Positions 1-5,048 of a stretch of DNA of 6,115 bases are shown one piece after another. The first letter of the stretch is position 1; every line of letters begins with the position of its first letter. The position numbers were made by a program, and so were the translations under genes. The notes beneath the pieces were generated by a model. It saw nothing but the letters and a program-made list of their open reading frames with translations. It ran no database searches and was not told where the DNA came from. This stretch comes from Candidatus Omnitrophota bacterium (GTDB lineage: Bacteria; Omnitrophota; Gorgyraeia; Zapsychrales; Fredricksoniimonadaceae), in assembly GCA_023247575.1 (NCBI GenBank), contig JAHFGE010000095.1, forward strand, positions 1-6,115. The letters run 5' to 3'.

Positions 1-164
1 ACGGTGCCGTAAATGTTCTTAAGGCCCGCGGAAGACCATTCATCGCTCCATTCCCCCATGGGAGAAGAAGGCGTGATGGGATAAATGGCGATCACCTCGC
101 TGACCGCGAAGGCAACGTAAGCCGCCGCCTCGTTCCCGTCAATAGTCACTTGCTTCCTGGCCAT
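1..164 (-). CDS. nifJ: Pyruvate:ferredoxin oxidoreductase, N-terminal fragment
   Basis: The first 54 codons of a gene that runs off the left edge. Family role: oxidative decarboxylation of pyruvate with CoA to acetyl-CoA and CO2, passing electrons to ferredoxin or flavodoxin; a cytosolic enzyme typical of anaerobes. The N-terminus reads MARKQVTIDGNEAAAYVAF, followed by a SEVIAIYPITPSSPMGEW block. This is the hallmark of domain I of the single-chain enzyme; the Thr of YPITPSS falls at residue 31, the position known to contact pyruvate in this family. Two in-frame ATGs exist, at 170 and 164. I chose 164 because a GAAAGG ribosome site lies 6 bases before it, whereas the ATG at 170 directly abuts that site. 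A promoter is visible upstream (200–228). The catalytic core and Fe-S domains lie outside the window, so a split porA-type subunit cannot be fully excluded. Confidence 0.88.
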   Translation of the reverse strand, partial: MARKQVTIDGNEAAAYVAFAVSEVIAIYPITPSSPMGEWSDEWSSAGLKNIYGT

Positions 165-199
165 CGCCATCCTTTCGCCGGAGCGCCTAAATTTATAAA

Positions 200-228
200 A
201 TAGTACTACAGTATGTCTTTGGGCGCAA
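200..228 (-). promoter_or_regulatory. Predicted sigma70-type promoter of the pyruvate:ferredoxin oxidoreductase gene
   Basis: On the minus strand TTGCGC (228–223) and TACTAT (205–200) are separated by exactly 17 bases. This would start transcription near 193 and give a leader of about 30 bases before the ATG at 164. The spacing is ideal but both boxes are imperfect, so this is a prediction only. Confidence 0.45.
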
Positions 229-272
229 GGGAAGTAAATCCCCTAAACTACGTGAATTAGTACGTAGTATTA
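202..272. promoter_or_regulatory. Cluster of TACGTAGT-like half-sites upstream of the oxidoreductase gene
   Basis: ACTACGT (247–253) and ACGTAGT (262–268) form a 7-bp inverted repeat with an 8-base spacer. A related segment, TAGTACTACAGTAT, lies at 203–216. The inverted repeat would sit about 55–75 bases upstream of the predicted transcription start, a usual position for an activator. No regulator can be named from the sequence. The rest of 171–365 shows no gene. Confidence 0.35.
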
Positions 273-365
273 CGGATGGGCGGGAACAACCAGGACTTCT
301 TCTCTTTTAGCCATGTGTCCGATATACTATAAATGTTCGTCATTAATCAAAGATCGGCCCAGCCT

Positions 366-514
366 ATGTTACGCGCCTTCATCGCCCTTGACCTTTCGCC
401 GTCCACGAAAAAATGCCTGGCCGCCCTCGCGGTTTATGATCCGCTGGCAAAATTCGAGTTATCGGCGCGAATGTCAAAGAGATGACGCATATTTATATTT
501 CCTTCAACGCATAA
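366..514 (+). pseudogene. thpR: Degraded N-terminal remnant of RNA 2',3'-cyclic phosphodiesterase (ThpR / 2'-5' RNA ligase family)
   Basis: From the ATG at 366 the frame reads MLRAFIALDLSPSTKKCLAA, closely matching the N-terminus of the ThpR family (start of the 2H phosphoesterase fold). That frame stops at 483–485. Shifting frame near 449 continues with KIRVIGANVKEMTHIYISF to a stop at 512–514. In this composite the family's pattern (Gly-Ala-x-Val-Lys, then about six residues to the first HxT motif) is visible. The His falls at about residue 42, where it belongs, but the motif is HIY rather than HxT. Intact family members are about 180 residues, so over three-quarters is missing. The remnant ends where the convergent fic gene ends (493), so fic may have been inserted into or next to it. 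No clear ribosome site precedes it. The call rests on recognised motifs only. Confidence 0.5.
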
Positions 515-1614
515 CTCGTGCTCCGCCCTCCGGCGGCTTCCTTGATAAGGACGCCCTTTTCGATAAGATCATTGATGTCCCGCCAGGCGGTATCTTGTGA
601 GCATTTTGTGATCTTCGACCATTTGGACGTGGTGAGTTTTCCTTCAAAACCATCGAACAATTTATTAACAACGGTGCGTTGACGCTCGTTAAGAGGAATG
701 GACACATGCGCTTCCCAAAAATGCGCTTTTTTGAACACCTCGGCCAAAGTATTTTCAGTTGTATCTAAAGCGCGGCCCAAACAACCCAAGAACCATTCAA
801 GCCATGGCGTGATATTAACGCCATCCTTCGTCACATCCGTACTTTGCTGTGTTTTTTCGAGAATATCATAATAGGCATTTCGTTCCTGGCGGACCTGAAC
901 GGACATGCTGTAAAAGCGTTCCCGGCTGCCATCTGCCCGCGCCAGCTGCATGTCCGCTATCGCGCGCGCCATGCGTCCATTGCCATCCTCAAAAGGATGC
1001 ACGGTCACAAACCACAAATGGGCAATGCCGGCCTTGAGCACCGGATCCAGATCTTCTGAATTCTTGAACCATTTCAAGAATTCCCTCATTTCACCCTCAA
1101 GGCGATCCGCCTCTGGCGCCACAAAATGCACCTTCTCCCGGCCCACAGGACCGGAAACAACTCTCATGGGACCATCGGCATCAAAACGCCAGGCGCCCGC
1201 CACGATCTTACGCATTCCGCTTCTGCCTGTCGGGAACAGGCTGGCATGCCAATCGAACAGGCGGTCTTTGGTCAAGGGCTTATCAAAATTCTGGGCAGCA
1301 TCCATCATCATTTCCACCACGCCTTCCACATGGCGATCGGAAGGGACCATGCCGGCAACATCCATGCCTAACCTGCGGGCAATGGATGAGCGCACTTGGG
1401 CCAGATCGAGCGTCTCTCCCTCAATTTCACCGCTCTTGATGACTTCAAGGGTCAAGGTCTGTAAAACAGCCTCATTCCGTAATGGGAAGCCCAACGCCTC
1501 CATGCGCCCCAATAATCGCCCCTGGCGGTTACGCACAGGCCCCAGCACGGATGCGATCCGCTGATGGTCCCACGTAAACTTTGGCCAAATATCTGTCTGA
1601 TGGATATATTTCAT
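493..1614 (-). CDS. fic: Fic family protein with DUF4172 N-terminus (class II, self-inhibited AMPylase)
   Basis: A 373-residue protein, full length for this family. The first ~60 residues (MKYIHQTDIWPKFTWD start, then RNRQGRLLGRMEALGF) are the DUF4172-type N-terminus. SGEIEG at 61–66 matches the [ST]xxxE[GN] inhibitory motif, here before the Fic core as in class II enzymes. The catalytic Fic motif HPFEDGNGRMAR is intact at 206–217: His is the general base and Asp/Asn-Gly-Arg bind nucleotide phosphates. Residues ~305–370 look like a winged helix (SKWSKITKCSQDTAWRDIND, then a GGRSTSY wing). Family role: transfer of AMP from ATP to hydroxyl side chains of target proteins; the target here is unknown. 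The C-terminal DNA-binding domain and the repeats overlapping the start codon suggest autoregulation. The gene stands alone, divergent from the DUF2721 gene. Confidence 0.93.
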   Translation of the reverse strand: MKYIHQTDIWPKFTWDHQRIASVLGPVRNRQGRLLGRMEALGFPLRNEAVLQTLTLEVIKSGEIEGETLDLAQVRSSIARRLGMDVAGMVPSDRHVEGVVEMMMDAAQNFDKPLTKDRLFDWHASLFPTGRSGMRKIVAGAWRFDADGPMRVVSGPVGREKVHFVAPEADRLEGEMREFLKWFKNSEDLDPVLKAGIAHLWFVTVHPFEDGNGRMARAIADMQLARADGSRERFYSMSVQVRQERNAYYDILEKTQQSTDVTKDGVNITPWLEWFLGCLGRALDTTENTLAEVFKKAHFWEAHVSIPLNERQRTVVNKLFDGFEGKLTTSKWSKITKCSQDTAWRDINDLIEKGVLIKEAAGGRSTSYALKEI

Positions 1615-1646
1615 ATTCTCCGCACCTTATGCGGAGAATATACCAT
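1611..1646 (-). CDS. Possible 11-residue leader peptide overlapping the fic start
   Basis: MVYSPHKVRRI, then TGA, starting at an ATG preceded by GGAG with a 5-base gap (a good ribosome site). Its stop overlaps the fic ATG as ATGA, the classic arrangement for translational coupling. It lies entirely within the repeat cluster 1614–1662, so its apparent signals may simply be by-products of the repeats. No homology can be judged at this length. Confidence 0.3.
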   Translation of the reverse strand: MVYSPHKVRRI

Positions 1647-1662
1647 GTATTCTCCGCATAAG
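1614..1662. repeat. Triple repeat (operator and/or RNA switch) at the fic start
   Basis: TATTCTCCGCATAAG at 1648–1662 is a perfect 15-bp inverted repeat of 1626–1640, with a 7-base spacer. A third copy of the 11-base core (1614–1624) is inverted relative to 1630–1640. In fic mRNA the middle strand could pair either with the upstream copy, leaving the GGAG of fic free, or with the downstream copy, burying GGAG and the A of the fic AUG. As DNA, the copies are well placed as operators just downstream of the predicted transcription start, perhaps for the Fic winged helix. Confidence 0.7.
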
Positions 1663-1669
1663 CAAGGTG

Positions 1670-1697
1670 ATTTTATACTGCTCCCCATTATTGACAA
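1670..1697 (-). promoter_or_regulatory. Predicted fic promoter
   Basis: Minus-strand TTGTCA (1697–1692) and TAAAAT (1675–1670) with a 16-base spacer. The expected start is near 1662, so the transcript would begin at the edge of the repeat cluster. The -35 box overlaps that of the divergent promoter. Confidence 0.45.
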
Positions 1698-1718
1698 ATA
1701 AAGCACCGACAGTATAAT
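1691..1718 (+). promoter_or_regulatory. Consensus sigma70 promoter of the DUF2721 gene
   Basis: TTGACA (1691–1696) and TATAAT (1713–1718) are both perfect consensus hexamers, separated by 16 bases. The expected start near 1725 leaves a leader of about 47 bases before the ATG at 1772. This is the strongest-looking promoter in the window. Confidence 0.75.
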
Positions 1719-1771
1719 GTAATGGACCGTCAATTACCGTCGACAAATCCTAAGGTCTCTGGAGTGCGCTC

Positions 1772-2215
1772 ATGACCAGCTCCGAATTAATACAGATCAT
1801 GCAATCCTCCGTGGCCCCCTGTGTCCTGATTTCAGGAGCAGGTCTGCTGTTGCTGACATTAGCCAACCGTTTGGCCAGGCCCATTGACCGGATCAGGCAT
1901 TTATGTGCTTTGGTTAAGAACTATCCGGGACCGGAAGGGGAAGTGTATCGGCAACAGATCAAAATATTTTACAAGCGTTGCAATCTGCTGCGCAATGCCG
2001 TCGCAACAAACGTGATGTGCCTGGGCGCCATTGCCACGGTGATCTTATTGTTATTCGTAAGCGGCTTGTTTAACGTGTCTTTAATTATACCCGTCGCGGT
2101 TTGTTTTATCGTTGGACTATTGGCCCTGATCCTCTCCTTACTGTTTTTCTTATGCGATACCCTGATGGCCCTTAGGTCCTTAGAAATTGAGATCAGGGGT
2201 ACCGGCTGTAAATGA
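1772..2215 (+). CDS. DUF2721 family integral membrane protein
   Basis: A 147-residue protein. The N-terminal block SVAPCVLISGAGLLLLTLAN followed by RLARPIDRIR is the DUF2721 signature. Hydrophobic stretches at about 14–32, 78–100 and 102–129 predict three membrane segments. A charged loop between the first two (about 33–75) carries many Arg/Lys and is probably cytoplasmic. The start ATG has GGAG 7 bases upstream and a consensus promoter at 1691–1718. The biochemical function of the family is unknown to me and I assign none. The gene is divergent from fic and convergent with the nuclease-like gene. The 46-base gap after it (2216–2261) shows no clear terminator hairpin. Confidence 0.85.
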   Translation: MTSSELIQIMQSSVAPCVLISGAGLLLLTLANRLARPIDRIRHLCALVKNYPGPEGEVYRQQIKIFYKRCNLLRNAVATNVMCLGAIATVILLLFVSGLFNVSLIIPVAVCFIVGLLALILSLLFFLCDTLMALRSLEIEIRGTGCK

Positions 2216-2261
2216 TTTTCTAACCGACCAAAACCATTTTTAATACTAGCCAGGCCTTGAA

Positions 2262-2888
2262 TCACTCCTCAATCTCATAATCCAGTCTCTTAAAATCATT
2301 TTTCCTTATCTCAAAACCTTTTTCAATATGATTTAAGTGCCCCTTTATCAAAGTAAACAATTTTTCACGTTTAGTTTTCCTAAAATATGACTCTACCTTT
2401 TTATAATCACTCTTTGAAATGTTGCGATCTGAAATAACAATAAAATTACATTCTAATCCAGGCAAAAAGGTGAGGTCGTATCCCCCGTTTAATTTACATT
2501 TGGCCTTGCGTTGGGTTATTCTATTCAACAGGACAGCATTCTTTCTTGCCTGCTTAACGAATTCTTTCCTTTTGTACCCCAAATCCATTTTGAGGTCAAA
2601 AATTTTCTCTATAACCCTTTCTTTAGGATTGTAAACACAAACATCTGGTCTAAATAATAAAGCCCTTTTCCCTGAACCATTTTTTAAAGATTTAACTGTA
2701 ATTTGTGGATCTACCCATACCTCCCGAGTTTTTGATATTTTATCTTCAACATATTTTGCAAAAATATCCTCCGCAATTGACGAAATAGTATGATTTGTTC
2801 CACGCTTTATTCTAACCGATTTTATAACAGGCCTCCCTGCTTTAATGTACGCTTTCCGAATTTGAAAAATAAAATTTTGTGGGCTCAT
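2262..2888 (-). CDS. Putative PD-(D/E)XK-fold nuclease, candidate effector of the retron-like cassette
   Basis: 208 residues, Lys-rich, AT-rich. I do not recognise a named family. The pattern fits a PD-(D/E)XK nuclease: a helix with SSIAEDIFAKYV (candidate Glu 40), RPDVCVYN (Pro-Asp 81–82), a short turn, then IFDLKMDLGYKR with the D-x-K pair at 98/100, then a KQARK helix. Nucleases of this fold use these acidic residues to hold Mg2+ and cut DNA or RNA. No membrane segment or signal peptide is visible. The ATG lies 18 bases after the reverse transcriptase stop, with a GAGG 5 bases upstream, so co-transcription is likely. I infer it is the toxic arm of a retron-type defence system; the nuclease call itself is motif-based and unproven. 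An inactive or unrelated fold remains possible. Confidence 0.55.
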   Translation of the reverse strand: MSPQNFIFQIRKAYIKAGRPVIKSVRIKRGTNHTISSIAEDIFAKYVEDKISKTREVWVDPQITVKSLKNGSGKRALLFRPDVCVYNPKERVIEKIFDLKMDLGYKRKEFVKQARKNAVLLNRITQRKAKCKLNGGYDLTFLPGLECNFIVISDRNISKSDYKKVESYFRKTKREKLFTLIKGHLNHIEKGFEIRKNDFKRLDYEIEE

Positions 2889-2906
2889 CCATGCCTCAAT
2901 AATTGG

Positions 2907-3827
2907 TTAGTTTGTGATGTGGCCAATCTCTTGCAAGAATCTTTGGGCAACTTGAGGATAAAACTTTCTTATACTAATAACCCGACCCTTCACGCTAGCC
3001 AGTCTTTTTCCATATAAAGGATCGTTCTTGGGAGTCTTTTTAAGCTCGTTGACTGCGCTTCTTATCCTATTCATCTCTTTTCTCGGTATTCCCGGTTTCT
3101 GATTTACTATTCTTTTTGTAACCCTCTGCGAGCCACTTTTAGGCATTACACAGGTCTTTTTATGACTGATAGTAAAACCGGACCTAGACATCATTTTGCA
3201 AACTTCTGAAACAAGTTCTGCAGGTAATTCTTTTCCTGAAAAAGCTGAATCATCAATAAATTGTGATAAATCAAAGCCGTGGGTATTAACTAGCCTCTTA
3301 ACCTCAATAAGCACTGGAAGCAAAATGAGATTTGCTAATAAAGGACTTGTTGGCGCACCCACAGGCAACAGCCCCTTATATGCTGTTAGTAAAGTTGCGA
3401 GTTCTGCTGTATCTGCTAGTGCGCCTAATTTATTTCTAAAAGCGTCATATATATGTTTATTAGTAATGCTGGGAAAACAATCTTTAATATCTAACGTAAC
3501 AACAATATCTTTTCTTAGATGTAAGTTAAAATGATCCTCCAGTGATTTACCCTTAATTCCCCCTACTATAAAAGATGGAAATGGATATTTTTGCAAAATC
3601 CAAGTATTAATCTTTTTTTGAATTATTTTCAATCTGTCGGAGGGGTTATGTATAAGTCTCGGCTTCTTGCCTTTCTTTCTGTCCCAATATGGACTATATA
3701 AGGTCTCCGCCATGGCCGCAACTTCTTGCAATTCATTGAGCGGCACTCTTATTAACCAAGCAAATTTGTTTAGAGAATTTATTGGAAATGGATTTGTACT
3801 AGATTTTTGCTGTTCTAAGGATGTCAT
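2907..3827 (-). CDS. Retron-like reverse transcriptase
   Basis: 306 residues from the ATG at 3827, the usual size of a stand-alone retron RT. In order: KKPRLIHNP with IQKKIN (about 55–73, RT motif 1); VVTLDIKDCFPSIT (109–122, motif 3 with catalytic Asp 113); LLPVGAPTSPLLANL (153–167, motif 4); QFIDDSAFSG (189–198, active-site motif 5); RVTKRIVNQKPGIPRKE (235–251, the motif 7 region); and a thumb with VKGRVISIRKFYP. There is no maturase or HNH domain, so it is not a group II intron protein. GAPTSP argues against a diversity-generating-element RT. Oddities: F in place of Y in YxDD, and VTK where retron RTs usually have VTG. The start is uncertain. A TTG at 3842 is also in frame, and either start overlaps the end of the XRE gene, implying translational coupling. 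The substrate would be an adjacent structured RNA, not certainly located. Confidence 0.85.
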   Translation of the reverse strand: MTSLEQQKSSTNPFPINSLNKFAWLIRVPLNELQEVAAMAETLYSPYWDRKKGKKPRLIHNPSDRLKIIQKKINTWILQKYPFPSFIVGGIKGKSLEDHFNLHLRKDIVVTLDIKDCFPSITNKHIYDAFRNKLGALADTAELATLLTAYKGLLPVGAPTSPLLANLILLPVLIEVKRLVNTHGFDLSQFIDDSAFSGKELPAELVSEVCKMMSRSGFTISHKKTCVMPKSGSQRVTKRIVNQKPGIPRKEMNRIRSAVNELKKTPKNDPLYGKRLASVKGRVISIRKFYPQVAQRFLQEIGHITN

Positions 3828-4086
3828 CAATGGCAGAAGCAATTTTCTTAAGAGGTTTTGAGAAGCGCTTCATTTCTGGCTTCGGTTCACATGCTAAAAG
3901 AAAAATAAGCTGTTCAGGAATTCCAAAACAATACGCGGTTTTATTTATCAAATCAATTCCGGGCTCTCTCTCTCCTTTTTCTATTAAAGAAAGGTAGCCC
4001 TGCGTAATCTCTAGCGTCTTTGAAAGTTTCTGTTGCGAGATTTTACGCTTTTGCCGTAACTCCTTAATAACTAGACCTATATTCAT
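3799..4086 (-). CDS. XRE-family helix-turn-helix regulator
   Basis: 95 residues from the ATG at 4086. An XRE/Cro-type helix-turn-helix covers about residues 4–60: IGLVIKELRQKRKISQQKLS, then a recognition helix in TQGYLSLIEKGEREP. A basic C-terminal tail of about 30 residues follows (KPEMKRFSKPLKKI). It binds DNA as a repressor in characterised families. An 18-bp perfect palindrome lies 10 bases upstream of this ATG and is a natural operator. A TTG at 4101 is also in frame, but it falls inside that palindrome and has no clear ribosome site. Its 3' end overlaps the reverse transcriptase start by 29 bases, so both are probably made together. Helix-turn-helix partners are known beside some retrons; which retron type this resembles cannot be settled here. 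Confidence 0.85.
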   Translation of the reverse strand: MNIGLVIKELRQKRKISQQKLSKTLEITQGYLSLIEKGEREPGIDLINKTAYCFGIPEQLIFLLACEPKPEMKRFSKPLKKIASAIDDILRTAKI

Positions 4087-4095
4087 ATTGTTTAA

Positions 4096-4113
4096 ACGCA
4101 ATCAAGATTGCGT
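4096..4113. promoter_or_regulatory. Palindromic operator candidate before the XRE gene
   Basis: ACGCAATC (4096–4103), a 2-base spacer, and GATTGCGT (4106–4113) form a perfect 8-bp inverted repeat ending 10 bases before the XRE start codon. On the minus strand TTGGAC (4118–4113) and TAAACA (4095–4090) could be -35 and -10 boxes 17 bases apart with the palindrome filling the spacer. The promoter boxes are weak; the palindrome is certain. Confidence 0.5.
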
Positions 4114-4163
4114 CCAATTTACTCTGTAAAGGAGATGCGTTCGCCTCCAGAGCTAATTCCGGT

Positions 4164-4394
4164 TTATTTTGAAATGAAAGAATGGAGAAAGCTAGCAAGT
4201 TCTCTTACGAGAAGAATAATCACTGACCGATCAATGCGCCAGCCATTATCTACCTTCTCAACTAATTCTTTCAACTCATCTCTAAACCGAATTAATTCTT
4301 TCAGTTCACGTGTTTGTTCACTTGCGTTTGAGATGATCACCTCAAGTGAACTGATCATCCCTGCTAGCTTTGACTTTACCCTCTTGTTGTTCAT
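4164..4394 (-). CDS. Small helical protein of unknown function, first gene of the retron-like cassette
   Basis: 76 residues, not recognised. An excellent AGGAGG ribosome site sits 4 bases before the ATG at 4394, which is the main reason to accept it as real. The sequence is charged and apparently all helical. Residues about 25–50 (QTRELKELIRFRDELKELVE) look like a short coiled coil, and the C-terminus (RSVIILLVRELASFLHSFIS) is amphipathic to hydrophobic. No membrane segment is long enough to be certain. It precedes the XRE gene by 77 bases, a gap that carries the palindrome, so XRE and the RT may also have their own promoter. It could be an accessory component, an antitoxin-like partner or a small DNA- or RNA-binding protein; nothing in the sequence decides. 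Confidence 0.6.
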   Translation of the reverse strand: MNNKRVKSKLAGMISSLEVIISNASEQTRELKELIRFRDELKELVEKVDNGWRIDRSVIILLVRELASFLHSFISK

Positions 4395-4434
4395 AAATCC
4401 TCCTATTTGGGTTTGGTTGCTTCATCAGAACGCA

Positions 4435-4557
4435 CTATGCATTCTGCAGGCCCAAAGAACACATCTGCCGTTCTGATAGTGAACAAACCATCCCAGTACA
4501 GAACTTCGCCACACAACTGCAGGCCCTAACCCCTAATTTAGGGTTATTTACTTCCAT
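4435..4557 (-). CDS. Cys-rich micro-ORF upstream of the cassette
   Basis: 40 residues (MEVNNPKLGVRACSCVAKFC, then five further Cys/Met-containing positions), with Cys at 13, 15, 20, 25 and 33. The ATG at 4557 has AGGAG 6 bases upstream; a second ATG directly precedes it at 4560. It ends 40 bases before the start of the 76-residue gene. It overlaps two hairpins (4527–4546 and 4410–4489), so it may instead be an accidental frame through structured RNA. No family recognised. Confidence 0.25.
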   Translation of the reverse strand: MEVNNPKLGVRACSCVAKFCTGMVCSLSERQMCSLGLQNA

Positions 4558-4643
4558 CATGGTCTCCTGTGCTTAGTGTTGACTGGAGCCGTGCGGATCG
4601 TGTTGCGGAATCAAGCTACAACGGTCAAATTGACGTTGCCGCC

Positions 4644-4657
4644 CTTGTTTAAACAAG
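4644..4657. repeat. 14-bp perfect palindrome sharing a 10-mer with the XRE start region
   Basis: CTTGTTTAAACAAG is fully palindromic. Its TTGTTTAAAC core (4645–4654) recurs exactly at 4088–4097, next to the XRE palindrome. It could be a second binding site for the XRE protein, upstream of the whole cassette. This is inference from shared sequence only. Confidence 0.4.
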
Positions 4658-4878
4658 CGCATTTAACTAATGATTGACTGAACGATCATTCTTGGCAGAT
4701 GTCATCGGAGGATGTCAAAGAGCATACGCCCAATGGAACATTGGGTCGTAGATTACGATAGCACCATTCCCATAAAAATCAATGGAAATTATTACAAATA
4801 GTAATAACTACGCCGCGGGACGAATAAGTATTTCTCCTATTTTGCCCACTAATTTCTGATTTTGAGGAGAAGTTTCTT

Positions 4879-5001
4879 GGGGGGCAGGATTCAGCCTCCC
4901 TTCGGTCGGCTGGATCCCAAATCATTCTCTAGAAAACATTATGGAAATTTGGGATAGAACCTACGTTCGCTTCGCTCACAGTAGTTTCATTCACCTCCCC
5001 C
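4879..5001 (-). repeat. Broken tRNA-like sequence: split copy of the tRNA-fMet T-arm and acceptor end
   Basis: GGGGGCAGGATT (4880–4891) and GAACCTACG (4957–4965) match, in the same order, the tRNA-fMet 3' exon at 5055–5066 and 5068–5076. In the tRNA one base separates them; here 65 bases do. The intervening segment holds two hairpins: 4887–4896 with 4908–4917 (10 bp, one G·T), and TCCCAAAT 4915–4922 with 4947–4954. A CTAC/GTAG stem follows (4961–4964 with 4981–4984), and CCCCC at 4997–5001 can close the whole against the G-run. It could be a relic att site, a pseudo-tRNA, or a structured RNA that resembles a tRNA. Confidence 0.5.
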
Positions 5002-5005
5002 AGCA

Positions 5006-5048
5006 AATTAAAACGGACAGCCCCTTTTGGGGACTGTCCGTTTTAATT
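5006..5048. terminator. Strong bidirectional intrinsic terminator after tRNA-fMet
   Basis: AATTAAAACGGACAG (5006–5020) pairs perfectly with 5034–5048. CCCC (5021–5024) then pairs with GGGG (5029–5032) around a TTTT loop, with one bulged base at 5033. A-runs and T-runs inside the stem provide a U-tract in either direction. The arm begins on the last base of the tRNA CCA end, so tRNA transcription ends immediately after the gene. Confidence 0.85.

Larger units (their letters stand above)
4395..4878. other. Non-coding region packed with inverted repeats; candidate location of a retron msr-msd RNA
   Basis: No gene is convincing here apart from the micro-ORF. A long interrupted stem runs directly up to the ribosome site of the 76-residue gene: 4410–4415 with 4484–4489, 4421–4423 with 4481–4483, and a perfect 9-bp ATCAGAACG/CGTTCTGAT (4424–4432 with 4469–4477). 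Further hairpins are 4527–4546, 4619–4638 (CAACG/CGTTG outer arms), 4644–4657 (perfect palindrome), 4669–4690, 4725–4749 (11 bp, GAA loop, one bulge), 4789–4807 (7 bp) and 4832–4871 (TTCTCCT/AGGAGAA). CTGCAGGCCC occurs twice, at 4444–4453 and 4517–4526. Retron RNAs usually lie just upstream of the RT or its operon, which makes the minus strand here the natural place. I could not identify paired a1/a2 ends or the branching guanosine. Confidence 0.4.

Noticed and set aside
313..600. 95-codon open frame on the plus strand
   Set aside because: It covers the ThpR remnant in another frame and the fic 3' end; it has no ribosome site and no recognisable motif.
950..1564. 204-codon open frame on the plus strand, and shorter ones at 844–1371
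   Set aside because: All lie antisense within the well-supported fic gene and have shadow-like composition.
2216..2261. Terminator between the convergent DUF2721 and nuclease-like genes
   Set aside because: No stable hairpin followed by a T-run is visible on either strand.
2907..3827. Group II intron or diversity-generating retroelement RT
   Set aside because: There is no maturase or endonuclease domain and no domain V/VI RNA at the gene ends. Motif 4 is GAPTSP rather than the DGR type, and no template/variable repeat pair was seen.
4395..4878. CRISPR array
   Set aside because: The repeats are different hairpins, not regularly spaced copies of one sequence.
4879..5001. A second functional tRNA
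   Set aside because: The T-loop is interrupted by 65 bases, no proper anticodon arm can be drawn in the roughly 30 bases available, and no CCA is encoded.
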